64,000 nt of DNA from Nematostella vectensis (Eukaryota > Cnidaria > Anthozoa > Actiniaria > Edwardsiidae): NCBI RefSeq assembly GCF_932526225.1, contig NC_064037.1, positions 310,001 through 374,000 of the forward strand. The letters are read 5' to 3'. Numbering within the stretch: position 1 is the stretch's first letter; every line of letters begins with the position of its first letter. Made by a program: the position numbers and the translations under genes. The notes under the pieces are model-generated. The model saw nothing but the letters and a program-made list of their open reading frames with translations, was not told the origin of the DNA and ran no database searches. Of this stretch, positions 37,401-51,854 are shown in pieces.

Positions 37401-38266
37401 TCCGATGGTGACTTTGCTTGGGATAGTTTACGATATTAATAGTATTAAAAGTAATTTTCATTACAATTACCTTCAGCAATGCCACGTTAGTCTATCGTTG
37501 CGGGCACTGGACTATTAACGCAGCGACCCGGGTTCGATTCCCGCTAATAGCCTTATTTTTTTTTCTTTATTTTTTTTTTAAATATCGATATTTAATTATA
37601 CTCTTTTTGGTGTGTCATGACATAAAAAGAAGGTATAGGGACATTTTTATGTACTCTCAGCATCTTTGATGTGCTCATGCTTTGTTCAGGATCCTGTACA
37701 TATTTTATGCACACAAGAACCAACTAGATTCCTTGGATAACTTGATTAAGTAGATTCTAACATAGAGCATAGCTCTCGATAGATTGATATACCTTTTTTT
37801 CCGAGTTTACTGTTTTATTTTTCCTAATGTTACTTTTTGGAATTTACATTCGGAAAAAAAAAATATCGATTGTAACCTTTTGGAGGTTTCACTCGTAAAA
37901 CAAATTCCCGAATGTAACCCTGAAGCTTTTCCCGAATGTAACCTCCAGTCCGATGGTGACTTTGCTTGGGATAGTTTACAATACCAATAGTATTAAAAGA
38001 AATTTTCATTACAATTCCCTTCAGCAATGCCACGTTAGTCTTTCTTTGAGGGCACTTGACTACTAACGCAGCGACCCGGGTTCGATTCCCGCTGATAGCC
38101 TATTTTTTTTTCTTTATTTTTTTTTTAAATATCGATACTTAATTATACTGTTCTTTGTGTGTCATGACATAAAAAGAAGGTATAGGGACATTTTTATGTA
38201 CTCTCAGCATCTTTGATGTGCTCATGCTTTGTTCAGGATCCTGTACATATTTTATGCACACAAGAA
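34491..38266 (+). repeat. Seven-monomer HOR, copy 2 (~3.78 kb)
   Basis: Landmarks are 34491, 35039, 35558, 36107, 36651, 37173 and 37720, in the same monomer order as copy 1. Differences include TTTGCTG near 36195, CGATTCCCCC near 34855 and GTTTTTTTTTGG near 37282. Confidence 0.85.
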
Positions 38267-41200
38267 CTAACTAGATTCCTTGGATAACTTGATTAAGTAG
38301 ATTCTAACATAGAGCATAGCGCTCGATAGATTGATATACCTTTTTTTCCGAGTACACTGTTTTATTTTTCCTAATATTACTTTTTGAAATTTACATTCGG
38401 AAAAAAAATTATCGATTGTAACCTTTTGGAGGTTACACTCGTAAAACAAATTCCCGAATGTAACCCTAAAGCTTTTCCCGAATGTAACCTCCAGTCCGAT
38501 GGTGACTTTGCTTGGGATAGTTTACGATACCAATAGTATTAAAAGTAATTTTCATTACAATTCCCTTCAGCAATGCCACGTTAGTCTTTCGTTGCGGGCA
38601 CTTGACTACTAACGCAGCGACCCGGGTTCGATTCCCGCTGATAGCCTATTTTTTTGTCTTTATTTTTTTTTCAAATATCGATACTTATTTATACTGTTCT
38701 TGGTGTGTAATGACATAAAAAGAAGGTATAGGGACATTTTTACGTACTCTCAGCATCTTTGATGTGGTCATGCTTTGTTCAGGATCCTGTACATATTTTA
38801 TGCACACAAGAACTAACTAGATTCCTTGGATACCTTGATTAAGTAGATTCTAACATAGAGCATAGCGCTCGATAGATTGATATACCATATTTTCCGAGTA
38901 TACTGTTTTATTTTTCCTAATGTTACTTTTTGGAATTTACATTCGGAAAAAAATATTATCGATTGTAACCTTTTGGAGGTTTCACTCGTAAAACACATTC
39001 CCGAATGTAACCCTGAAGCTTTTCCCGAATGTAACCTCCAGTCCGATGGTGACTTTGCTTGGGATAGTTTACGATACCAATAGTATTAAAAGTAATTTTC
39101 ATTACAATTACATTCAGCAATGCCACGTTAGTCTATCGTTGCGGGAACTGGACTACTAACGCAGCGACCCGGGTTCGATTCCCGCTAATAGCCTTATTTT
39201 TTTTCTTTATTTTTTTTTTAAATATCGATACTTAATTATACTCTTTTTGGCGTGTCATGACATAAAAAGAAGGTATAGGGACATTTTTATGTACTCTCAG
39301 CATCTTTGATGCGCTCATGCTTTTTTCAGGATCCTGTACATATTTTATGCACACAAGAACTAACTAGATTCTTTGGATAACTTGATTAAGTAGATTCTAA
39401 CATAGAGCATAGCTCTCGATAGATTGATATACCTTTTTTTCCGAGTTTACTGTTTTATTTTTCCTAATGTTACTTTTTGGAATTTACATTCGGAAAAAAA
39501 ATATCGATTGTAACCTTTTGGAGGTTTCACTCGTAAAACAAATTCCCGAATGTAACCCTGAAGCTTTTCCCGAATGTAACCTCCAGTCCGATGGTGACTT
39601 TGCTTGGGATAGTTTACGATACCAATAGTATTAAAAGTAATTTTTATTACAATTCCCTTCAGCAATGCCACGTTAGTCTTTCTTTGAGGGCACTTGACTA
39701 CTAACGCAGCAACCCGGGTTCGATTCCCGCTGATAGCCTATTTTTTTTTCTTTATTTTTTTTTTAAATATCGATACTTAATTATACTGTTCTTTGTGTGT
39801 CATGACATAAAAAGAAGGTATAGGGACATTTTTATGTACTCTCAGCATCTTTGATGTGCTCATGCTTTGTTCAGGATCCTGTACATATTTTATGCACACA
39901 AGAACTAACTAGATTCCTTGGATAACTTGATTAAGTAGATTCTAACATAGAGCATAGCGCTCGATAGATTGATATACCTTTTTTTCCGAGTATACTGTTT
40001 TATTTTTCCTAATGTTACTTTTTGGAATTTACATTCGGAAAAAAAAATTATCGATTGTAACCTTTTGGAGGTTACACTCGTAAAACAAATTCCCGAATGT
40101 AACCCTGAAGCTTTTCCCGAATGTAACCTCCAGTCCGATGGTGACTTTGCTTGGGATAGTTTACGATACCAATAGTATTAAAAGTAATTTTCATTACAAT
40201 TCCCTTCAGCAATGCCACGTTAGTCTTTCGTTGCGGGCACTTGACTACTAACGCAGCGACTCGGGTTCGATTCCCGCCAATAGCCTATTTTTTTTTTCTT
40301 TATTTTTTTTTTTTTTAATATCGATACTTAATTATACTGTTCTTGGTGTGTCATGACATAAAAAGAAGGTATAGGGACATTTTTATGTACTCTCAGCATC
40401 TTTGATGTGCTCATGCTTTGTTCAGGATCCTGTACATATTTTATGCACACAAGAACTAACTAGATTCCTTGGATACCTTGATTAAGAAGATTCTAACATA
40501 GAGCATAGCGCTCGATAGATTGATATACCTTTTTTTCCGAGTATACTGTTTTATTTTTCCTAATGTTACTTTTTGGAATTTACATTCGGAAAAACAAATT
40601 ATCGATTGTAACCTTTTGGAGGTTACACTCGTAAAACACATTCCCGAATGTAACCCTGAAGCTTTTCCCGAATGTAACCTCCAGTCCGATGGTGACTTTG
40701 CTTGGGATAGTTTACGATACCAATAGTATTAAAAGTAATTTTCATTACAATTACCTTCAGCAATGCCACGTTAGTCTATCGTTGCGGGAACTGGACTACT
40801 AACGCAGCTACCCGGGTTCGATTCCCGCTAATAGCCTTATTTTTTTTTCTTTATTTTTTTTTTAAATATCGATACTTAATTATACTCTTTTTGGTGTGTC
40901 ATGACATAAAAAGAAGGTATAGGGACATTTTTATGTACTCTCAGCATCTTTGATGTGCTCATGCTTTGTTCAGGATCCTGTACATATTTTATGCACACAA
41001 GAACTAACTAGATTCCTTGGATAACTTGATTAAGTAGATTCTAACATAGAGCATAGCTCTCGATAGATTGATATACCTTTTTTTCCGAGTTTACTGTTTT
41101 ATTTTTCCTAATGTTACTTTTTGGAATTTACATTCGGAAAAAAAAAATATCGATTGTAACCTTTTGGAGGTTACACTCGTAAAACAAATTCCCGAATGTA

Positions 41201-42641
41201 ACCCTGAAGCTTTTCCCGAATGTAACCTCCAGTCCGATGGTGACTTTGCTTGGGATAGTTTACGATACCAATAGTATAAAAAGTAATTTTCATTACAATT
41301 CCCTTCAGCAATGCCACGTTAGTCTTTCGTTGCGGGCACTTGACTACTAACGCAGCTACCCGGGTACTATTCCCGCTGATAGCCTAATTTTTTTCTTTAT
41401 TTTTTATTTTAAATATCGATACTTAATTATACTGTTCTTGGTGTGTCATGACATAAAAAGAAGGTATAGGGACATTTTTATGTACTCTCAGCATCTTTGA
41501 TGCGCTCATGCTTTGTTCAGGATCCTGTACATATTTTATGCACACAAGAACTAACTAGATTCCTTGGATAACTTGATTAAGTAGATTCTAGCATAGAGCA
41601 TAGCGCTCGATAGATTGATATACCTTTTTTTCCGAGTACACTGTTTTATTTTTCCTAATATTACTTTTTGGAATTTACATTCGGAAAAAAATTATCGATT
41701 GTAACCTTTTGGAGGTTACACTCGTAAAACAAATTCCCGAATGTAACCCTGAAGCTTTTCCCGAATGTAACCTCCAGTCCGATGGTGACTTTGCTCGGGA
41801 TAGTTTACGATACCAATAGTATTAAAAGTAATTTTCATTACAATTACCTTCAGCAATGCCACGTTAGTCTATCGTTGCGGGCACTTGACTACTAACGTAG
41901 CTACCCGGGTTCGATTTTCGCTGATAGCCTATTTTTTTTTTTTTTTTTTTTTTTTAAATATCGATACTTAATTATACTGTTCTTGGTGTGTCATGACATA
42001 AAAAGAAGGTATAGGGACATTTTTCTGTACTCTCAGCATCTTTGATGGGCTCATGCTTTGTTCAGGATCCTGTACATATTTTATGCACACAAGAAATAAC
42101 TAGATTCCTTGGATAACTTGATTAAGTAGATTCTAACATAGAGCATAGCGCTCGATAGATTGATATACCTTTTTTTCCGAGTACACTGTTTTATTTTTCC
42201 TAATATTACTTTTTGGAATTTACATTCGGAAAAAAAATTATCGATTGTAACCTTTTGGAGGTTACAATCGTAAAACAAATTCCCGAATGTAACCCTGAAG
42301 CTTTTCCCGAATGTAACCTCCAGTCCGATTGTGACTTTGCTTGGGATAGTTTACGATACCAATAGTATTAAAAGTAATTTTCATTACAATTCCATTCAGC
42401 AAAGCCACGTTAGTCTTTTGTTGCAGGCACTTGACTACTAACGCAGCGACCCGGGTTCGATTCCCGCTGATAGCATATTTTTTATTTATTTTTTTTTTTT
42501 TAAATATCGATACTTAATTATACTGTTCTTGGTGTGTCATGACATAAAAAGAAGGTATAGGGACATTTTTATGTACTCTCAGCATCTTTGATGTGCTCAT
42601 GCTTTGTTCAGGATCCTGTACATATTTTATGCACACAAGAA
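38267..42641 (+). repeat. Block VIII: eight monomers between the HOR copies
   Basis: Landmarks are 38267, 38813, 39360, 39905, 40456, 41004, 41551 and 42096 (which reads ATAACTAG). The monomer at 38813 is again the ATACCATATTTTCC type. Those from 39360 to 42096 form a set that recurs in whole or part at 49117-51854 and 53473-55654. Markers are ATTCTTTGGATAAC at 39360, AAGAAGATTC at 40456, GGGTACTATTCCC at 41365, CTAGCATAG at 41590, and CATTCAGCAAAGCC near 42393. Confidence 0.8.
41932..41955 (+). repeat. Pure run of 24 T, longest homopolymer in the window
   Basis: This is the T tract after the tRNA-like module in the monomer at 41551, without the C or A interruptions usual elsewhere. Its relative near 54,950 has C interruptions, pointing to replication slippage or sequencing or assembly uncertainty at this site. 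Confidence 0.8.
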
Positions 42642-45600
42642 CTAACTAGATTCCTTGGATAACTTGATTAAGTAGATTCTAACATAGAGCATAGCTCTCG
42701 ATAGATTGATATACCTTTTTTTCCGAGTTTACTGTTTTATTTTTCCTAATGTTACTTTTTGGAATTTACATTCGGAAAAAAAAAATATCGATTGTAACCT
42801 TTTGGAGGTTTCACTCGTAAAACAAATTCCCGAATGTAACCCTGAAGCTTTTCCCGAATGTAACCTCCAGTCCGATGGTGACTTTGCTTGGGATAGTTTA
42901 CGATACCAATAGTATTAAAAGTAATTTTCATTACAATTCCCTTCAGCAATGCCACGTTAGTCTTTCTTTGAGGGCACTTGACTACTAACGCAGCGACCCG
43001 GGTTCGATTCCCGCTGATAGCCTATTTTTTTTTCTTTATTTTGTTTTTAAATATCGATACTTAATTATACTGTTCTTTGTGTGTCATGACATAAAAAGAA
43101 GGTATAGGGACATTTTTACGTACTCTCAGCATCTTTGATGTGGTCATGCTTTGTTCAGGATCCTGTACATATTTTATGCACACAAGAACTAACTAGATTC
43201 CTTGGATACCTTGATTAAGTAGATTCTAACATAGAGCATAGCGCTCGATAGATTGATATACCATATTTTCCGAGTATACTGTTTTATTTTTCCTAATGTT
43301 ACTTTTTGGAATTTACATTCGGAAAAAAAAATTATCGATTGTAACCTTTTGGAGGTTACACTCGTAAAACACATTCCCGAATGTAACCCTGAAGCTTTTC
43401 CCGAATGTAACCTCCAGTCCGATGGTGACTTTGCTTGGGATAGTTTACGATACCAATAGTATTAAAAGTAATTTTCATTACAATTACCTTCAGCAATGCC
43501 ACGTTAGTCTATCGTTGCGGGAACTGGACTACTAACGCAGCGACCCGGGTTCGATTCCCGCTAATAGCCTTATTTTTTTTCTTTACTTTTTTTTTAAATA
43601 TCGATACTTAATTATACTCTTTTTGGCGTGTCATGACATAAAAAGAAGGTATAGGGACATTTTTATGTACTCTCAGCATCTTTGATGTGCTCATGCTTTT
43701 TTCAGGATCCTGTACATATTTTATGCACACAAGAACTAACTAGATTCCTTGGATAACTTGATTAAGTAGATTGTAACATAGAGCATAGCGCTCGAGTATA
43801 CTGTTTTATTCTACTAATGTTACTTTTTGGAATTTACATTCGGAAAAAAAATTATCGATTGTATCCTTTTGGAGGTTACACTCGTGAAACAAATTCCCGA
43901 ATGTAACCCTCGAGCTTTTCCCGAATGTAACCTCCAGTCCGATGGTGACTTTGCTTGGGATAGTTTACGATACCAATAGTATTAAAAGTAATTTTCATTA
44001 CAATTCCCTTCAGCAATGCCACGTTAGTCTTTCGTTGCGGGCACTTGACTACTAACGCAGCTACCCGGGTTCGATTCCCGCTGATAGCCTATTTTTTTGT
44101 CTTTATTTTTTTTTAAATATCGATACTTAATTATACTGTTCTTGGTGTGTAATGACATAAAAAGAAGGTATAGGGACATTTTTTTGTACTCTCAGCATCT
44201 TTGATGTGCTCATGCTTTGTTCAGGATCCTGTACATATTTTATGCACACAAGAACTAACTAGATTCCTTGGATACCTTGATTAAGTAGATTCTAACATAG
44301 AGCATAGCGCTCGATAGATTGATATACCTTTTTTTCCGAGTATACTGTTTTATTTTTCCTAATGTTACTTTTTGGAATTTACATTCGGAAAAAAAATTAT
44401 CGATTGTAACCTTTTGGAGGTTACACTCGTAAAACAAATTCCCGAATGTAACCCTGAAGCTTTTCCCGAATGTAACCTCCAGTCCGATGGTGACTTTGCT
44501 TGGGATAGTTTACGATATTAATAGTATTAAAAGTAATTTTCATTACAATTACCTTCAGCAATGCCACGTTAGTCTATCGTTGCGGGCACTGGACTATTAA
44601 CGCAGCGACCCGGGTTCGATTCCCGCTAATAGCCTTATTTTTTTTTTCTTTATTTTTTTTTTAAATATCGATATTTAATTATACTCTTTTTGGTGTGTCA
44701 TGACATAAAAAGAAGGTATAGGGACATTTTTATGTACTCTCAGCATCTTTGATGTGCTCATGCTTTGTTCAGGATCCTGTACATATTTTATGCACACAAG
44801 AACTAACTAGATTCCTTGGATAACTTGATTAAGTAGATTCTAACATAGAGCATAGCTCTCGATAGATTGATATACCTTTTTTTCCAAATTTACTGTTTTA
44901 TTTTTACTAATGTTACTTTTTGGAATTTACATTCGGAAAAAAAAAATATCGATTGTAACATTTTGGAGGTTTCACTCGTAAAACAAATTCACGAATGTAA
45001 CCCTGAAGCTTTTCCCGAATGTAACCTCCAGTCCGATGGTGACTTTGCTTGGGATAGTTTACGATACAAATAGTATTAAAAGTAATTTTCATTACAATTC
45101 CCTTCAGCAATGCCACGTTAGTCTTTCGTTGCGGGCACTTAACTACTAACGCAGCGACCCGGGTTCAATTCCCGCTGAAAGCCTATTTTTATTTATTTTT
45201 TTTGTTTAATATCGATACTTAATTATACTGTTCTTGGTGTGTCATGACATAAAAAGAAGGTATAGGGACATTTTTATGTACTCTCAGCATCTTTGATGTG
45301 CTCATGCTTTGTTCAGGATCCTGTACATATTTTATGCACACAAGAACTAACTAGATTCCTTGGATAACTTGATTAAGTAGATTGTAACATAGAGCATAGC
45401 GCTCGAGTATACTGTTTTATTCTACTAATGTTACTTTTTGGAATTTACATTCGGAAAAAAAATTATCGATTGTATCCTTTTGGAGGTTACACTCGTAAAA
45501 CAAATTCCCGAATGTAACCGTCTAGCTTTTCCCGAATGTAACCTCCAGTCCGATGGTGACTTTGCTTGGGATAGTTTACGATACCAATAGTATTAAAAGT

Positions 45601-48600
45601 AATTTTCATTACAATTCCCTTCAGCAATGCCACGTTAGTCTTTCGTTGCGGGCACTTGACTACTAACGCAGCTACCCGGGTTCGATTCCCGCTGATAGCC
45701 TATTTTTTTTTCTTTATTTTTTTTTTAATATCGATACTTAATTATACTGTTCTTTGTGTGTCATCACATAAAAAGAAGGTATAGGGACATTTTTTTGTAC
45801 TCTCAGCATCTTTGATGTGCTCATGCTTTGTTCAGGATCCTGTACATATTTTATGCACACAAGAACTAACTAGATTCCTTGGATACCTTGATTAAGTAGA
45901 TTCTAACATAGAGCATAGCGCTCGATAGATTGATATACCTTTTTTTCCGAGTATACTGTTTTATTTTTCCTAATGTTACTTTTTGGAATTTACATTCGGA
46001 AAAAAAATTATCGATTGTAACCTTTTGGAGGTTACACTCGTAAAACAAATTCCCGAATGTAACCCTGAAGCTTTTCCCGAATGTAACCTCCAGTCCGATG
46101 GTGACTTTGCTTGGGATAGTTTACGATATTAATAGTATTAAAAGTAATTTTCATTATCAACCTTCAGCAATGCCACGTTAGTCTATCGTTGCGGGCACTG
46201 GACTATTAACCCAGCGACCCGGGTTCGATTCCCGCTAATAGCCTTATTTTTTTTTCTTTATTTTTTTTTTAAATATCGATATTTAATTATACTCTTTTTG
46301 GTGTGTCATGACATAAAAAGAAGGTATAGGGACATTTTTATGTACTCTCAGCATCTTTGATGTGCTCATGCTTTGTTCAGGATCCTGTACATATTTTATG
46401 CACACAAGAACTAACTAGATTCCTTGGATAACTTGATTAAGTAGATTCTAACATAGAGCATAGCTCTCGATAGATTGATATACCTTTTTTTCCGAGTTTA
46501 CTGTTTTATTTTTCCTAATGTTACTTTTTGGAATTTACATTCGGAAAAAAAAAATATCGATTGTAACCTTTTGGAGGTTTCACTCGTAAAACAAATTTCC
46601 GAATGTAACCCTGAAGCTTTTCCCGAATGTAACCTCCAGTCCGATGGTGACTTTGCTTGGGATAGTTTACGATACCAATAGTATTAAAAGTAATTTTCAT
46701 TACAATTCCCTTCAGCAATGCCACGTTAGTCTTTCTTTGAGGGCACTTGACTACTAACGCAGCGACCCGGGTTCGATTCCCGCTGATAGCCTATTTTTTT
46801 TTCTTTATTTTTTTTTTAAATATCGATACTTAATTATACTGTTCTTTGTGTGTCATGACATAAAAAGAAGGTATAGGGACATTTTTACGTACTCTCAGCA
46901 TCTTTGATGTGGTCATGCTTTGTTCAGGATCCTGTACATATTTTATGCACACAAGAACTAACTAGATTCCTTGGATACCTTGATTAAGTAGATTCTAACA
47001 TAGAGCATAGCGCTCGATAGATTGATATACCATATTTTCCGAGTATACTGTTTTATTTTTCCTAATGTTACTTTTTGGAATTTACATTCGGAAAAAAAAA
47101 TTATCGATTGTAACCTTTTGGAGGTTACACTCGTAAAACACATTCCCGAATGTAACCCTGAAGCTTTTCCCGAATGTAACCTCCAGTCCGATGGTGACTT
47201 TGCTTGGGATAGTTTACGATACCAATAGTATTAAAAGTAATTTTCATTACAATTACCTTCAGCAATGCCACGTTAGTCTATCGTTGCGGGAACTGGACTA
47301 CTAACGCAGCGACCCGGGTTCGATTCCCCCTAATAGCCTTATTTTTTTTCTTTATTTTTTTTTTTAAATATCGATACTTAATTATACTCTTTTTGGCGTG
47401 TCATGACATAAAAAGAAGGTATAGGGACATTTTTATGTACTCTCAGCATCTTTGATGTGCTCATGCTTTTTTCAGGATCCTGTACATATTTTATGCACAC
47501 AAGAACTAACTAGATTCCTTGGATAACTTGATTAAGTAGATTGTAACATAGAGCATAGCGCTCGAGTATACTGTTTTATTCTACTAATGTTACTTTTTGG
47601 AATTTACATTCGGAAAAAAAATTATCGATTGTATCCTTTTGGAGGTTACACTCGTAAAACAAATTCCCGAATGTAACCCTCGAGCTTTTCCCGAATGTAA
47701 CCTCCAGTCCGATGGTGACTTTGCTTGGGATAGTTTACGATACCAATAGTATTAAAAGTAATTTTCATTACAATTCCCTTCAGCAATGCCACGTTAGTCT
47801 TTCGTTGCGGGCACTTGACTACTAACGCAGCTACCCGGGTTCGATTCCCGCTGATAGCCTATTTTTTTGTCTTTATTTTTTTTTAAATATCGATACTTAA
47901 TTATACTGTTCTTGGTGTGTAATGACATAAAAAGAAGGTATAGGGACATTGTTTTGTACTCTCAGCATCTTTGATGTGCTCATGCTTTGTTCAGGATCCT
48001 GTACATATTTTATGCACACAAGAACTAACTAGATTCCTTGGATACCTTGATTAAGTAGATTCTAACATAGAGCATAGCGCTCGATAGATTGATATACCTT
48101 TTTTTCCGAGTATACTGTTTTATTTTTCCTAATGTTACTTTTTGGAATTTACATTCGGAAAAAAAATTATCGATTGTAACCTTTTGGAGGTTACACTCGT
48201 AAAACAAATTCCCGAATGTAACCCTGAAGCTTTTCCCGAATGTAACCTCCAGTCCGATGGTGACTTTGCTTGGGATAGTTTACGATATTAATAGTATTAA
48301 AAGTAATTTTCATTACAATTACCTTCAGCAATGCCACGTTAGTCTATCGTTGCGGGCACTGGACTATTAACGCAGCGACCCGGGTTCGATTCCCGCTAAT
48401 AGACTTATTTTTTTTTTCTTTATTTTTTTTTTAAATATCGATATTTAATTATACTCTTTTTGGTGTGTCATGACATAAAAAGAAGGTATAGGGACATTTT
48501 TATGTACTCTCAGCATCTTTGATGTGCTCATGCTTTGTTCAGGATCCTGTACATATTTTATGCACACAAGAACTAACTAGATTCCTTGGATAACTTGATT

Positions 48601-49116
48601 AAGTAGATTCTAACATAGAGCATAGCTCTCGATAGATTGATATACCTTTTTTTCCGAGTTTGCTGTTTTATTTTTACTAATGTTACTTTTTGGAATTTAC
48701 ATTCGGAAAAAAAAAATATCGATTGTAACCTTTTGGAGGTTTCACTCGTAAAACAAATTCACGAATGTAACCCTGAAGCTTTTCCCGAATGTAACCTCCA
48801 GTCCGATGGTGACTTTGCTTGGGATAGTTTACGATACCAATAGTATTAAAAGTAATTTTCATTACAATTCCCTTCAGCAATGCCACGTTAGTCTTTCGTT
48901 GCGGGCACTTAACTACTAACGCAGCGACCCGGGTTCAATTCCCGCTGATAGCCTATTTTTATTTATTTTTTTTGTTTAATATCGATACTTAATTATACTG
49001 TTCTTGGTGTGTCATGACATAAAAAGAAGGTATAGGGACATTTTTATGTACTCTCAGCATCTTTGATGTGCTCATGCTTTGTTCAGGATCCTGTACATAT
49101 TTTATGCACACAAGAA
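42642..49116 (+). repeat. Copy of the ~30.07-36.65 kb stretch (12 monomers, 12.47 kb downstream)
   Basis: Landmarks are 42642, 43189, 43736, 44255, 44803, 45347, 45866, 46411, 46958, 47506, 48025 and 48573. They sit 12,466-12,470 bp after 30172 through 36107 in identical order. Shared private variants include CCAAATTTACTG (32413 and 44883), ACGTACTCTC, CGTGTCATGACA, CATTGTTTTGTAC (35482 and 47948) and CGATTCCCCC (34855 and 47323). The small drift comes from short indels, for example ATTATCAACCTTC near 46155. Agreement ends about 36,660 / 49,125. Confidence 0.85.
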
Positions 49117-51854
49117 CTAACTAGATTCTTTGGATAACTTGATTAAGTAGATTCTAACATAGAGCATAGCTCTCGATAGATTGATGTACCTTTTTTTCCG
49201 AGTTTACTGTTTTATTTTTCCTAATGTTACTTTTTGGAATTTACATTCGGAAAAAAAATATCGATTGTAACCTTTTGGAGGTTTCACTCGTAAAACAAAT
49301 TCCCGAATGTAACCCTGAAGCTTTTCCCGAATGTAACCTCCAGTCCGATGGTGACTTTGCTTGGGATAGTTTACGATACCAATAGTATTAAAAGTAATTT
49401 TCATTACAATTCCCTTCAGCAATGCCACGTTAGTCTTTCTTTGAGGGCACTTGACTACTAACGCAGCAACCCGGGTTCGATTCCCGCTGATAGCCTATTT
49501 TTTTTTCTTTATTTTTTTTTTTAAATATCGATACTTAATTATACTGTTCTTTGTGTGTCATGACATAAAAAGAAGGTATAGGGACATTTTTATGTACTCT
49601 CAGCATCTTTGATGTGCTCATGCTTTGTTCAGGATCCTGTACATATTTTATGCACACAAGAACTAACTAGATTCCTTGGATAACTTGATTAAGTAGATTC
49701 TAACATAGAGCATAGCGCTCGATAGATTGATATACCTTTTTTTCCGAGTATACTGTTTTATTTTTCCTAATGTTACTTTTTGGAATTTACATTCGGAAAA
49801 AAAAATTATCGATTGTAACCTTTTGGAGGTTACACTCGTAAAACAAATTCCCGAATGTAACCCTGAAGCTTTTCCCGAATGTAACCTCCAGTCCGATGGT
49901 GACTTTGCTTGGGATAGTTTACGATACCAATAGTATTAAAAGTAATTTTCATTACAATTCCCTTCAGCAATGCCACGTTAGTCTTTCGTTGCGGGCACTT
50001 GACTACTAACGCAGCGACTCGGGTTCGATTCCCGCCAATAGCCTATTTTTTTTTTCTTTATTTTTTTTTTTTTTAATATCGATACTTAATTATACTGTTC
50101 TTGGTGTGTCATGACATAAAAAGAAGGTATAGGGACATTTTTATGTACTCTCAGCATCTTTGATGTGCTCATGCTTTGTTCAGGATCCTGTACATATTTT
50201 ATGCACACAAGAACTAACTAGATTCCTTGGATACCTTGATTAAGAAGATTCTAACATAGAGCATAGCGCTCGATAGATTGATATACCTTTTTTTCCGAGT
50301 ATACTGTTTTATTTTTCCTAATGTTACTTTTTGGAATTTACATTCGGAAAAACAAATTATCGATTGTAACCTTTTGGAGGTTACACTCGTAAAACACATT
50401 CCCGAATGTAACCCTGAAGCTTTTCCCGAATGTAACCTCCAGTCCGATGGTGACTTTGCTTGGGATAGTTTACGATACCAATAGTATTAAAAGTAATTTT
50501 CATTACAATTACCTTCAGCAATGCCACGTTAGTCTATCGTTGCGGGAACTGGACTACTAACGCAGCTACCCGGGTTCGATTTCCGCTAATAGCCTTATTT
50601 TTTTTTCTTTATTTTTTTTTTTAAATATCGATACTTAATTATACTCTTTTTGGTGTGTCATGACATAAAAAGAAGGTATAGGGACATTTTTATGTACTCT
50701 CAGCATCTTTGATGTGCTCATGCTTTGTTCAGGATCCTGTACATATTTTATGCACACAAGAACTAACTAGATTCCTTGGATAACTTGATTAAGTAGATTC
50801 TAACATAGAGCATAGCTCTCGATAGATTGATATACCTTTTTTTCCGAGTTTACTGTTTTATTTTTCCTAATGTTACTTTTTGGAATTTACATTCGGAAAA
50901 AAAAAATATCGATTGTAACCTTTTGGAGGTTACACTCGTAAAACAAATTCCCGAATGTAACCCTGAAGCTTTTCCCGAATGTAACCTCCATTCCGATGGT
51001 GACTTTGCTTGGGATAGTTTACGATACCAATAGTATAAAAAGTAATTTTCATTACAATTCCCTTCAGCAATGCCACGTTAGTCTTTTGTTGCGGGCACTT
51101 GACTACTAACGCAGCTACCCGGGTACTATTCCCGCTGATAGCCTAATTTTTTTCTTTATTTTTTATTTTAAATATCGATACTTAATTATACTGTTCTTGG
51201 TGTGTCATGACATAAAAAGAAGGTATAGGGACATTTTTATGTACTCTCAGCATCTTTGATGTGCTCATGCTTTGTTCAGGATCCTGTACATATTTTATGC
51301 ACACAAGAACTAACTAGATTCCTTGGATAACTTGATTAAGTAGATTCTAGCATAGAGCATAGCGCTCGATAGATTGATATACCTTTTTTTCCGAGTACAC
51401 TGTTTTATTTTTCCTAATATTACTTTTTGGAATTTACATTCGGAAAAAAAATTATCGATTGTAACCTTTTGGAGGTTACAATCGTAAAACAAATTCCCGA
51501 ATGTAACCCTGAAGCTTTTCCCGAATGTAACCTCCAGTCCGATTGTGACTTTGCTTGGGATAGTTTACGATACCAATAGTATTAAAAGTAATTTTCATTA
51601 CAATTCCATTCAGCAAAGCCACGTTAGTCTTTTGTTGCGGGCACTTGACTACTAACGCAGCGACCCGGGTTCGATTCCCGCTGATAGCATATTTTTTATT
51701 TATTTTTTTTTTTTAAATATCGATACTTAATTATACTGTTCTTGGTGTGTCATGACATAAAAAGAAGGTATAGGGACATTTTTATGTACTCTCAGCATCT
51801 TTGATGTGCTCATGCTTTGTTCAGGATCCTGTACATATTTTATGCACACAAGAA
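49117..51854 (+). repeat. Second copy of the 39.36-42.64 kb set, one monomer shorter
   Basis: Landmarks are 49117, 49663, 50214, 50763 and 51310, lying 9,757-9,759 bp after 39360 through 41551. The last monomer begins like the one at 41551 (CTAGCATAG) and ends like the one at 42096 (TTACAATCG, GATTGTGAC, CATTCAGCAAAGCC). The two monomers have been fused into one with loss of about 545 bp. Confidence 0.85.
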
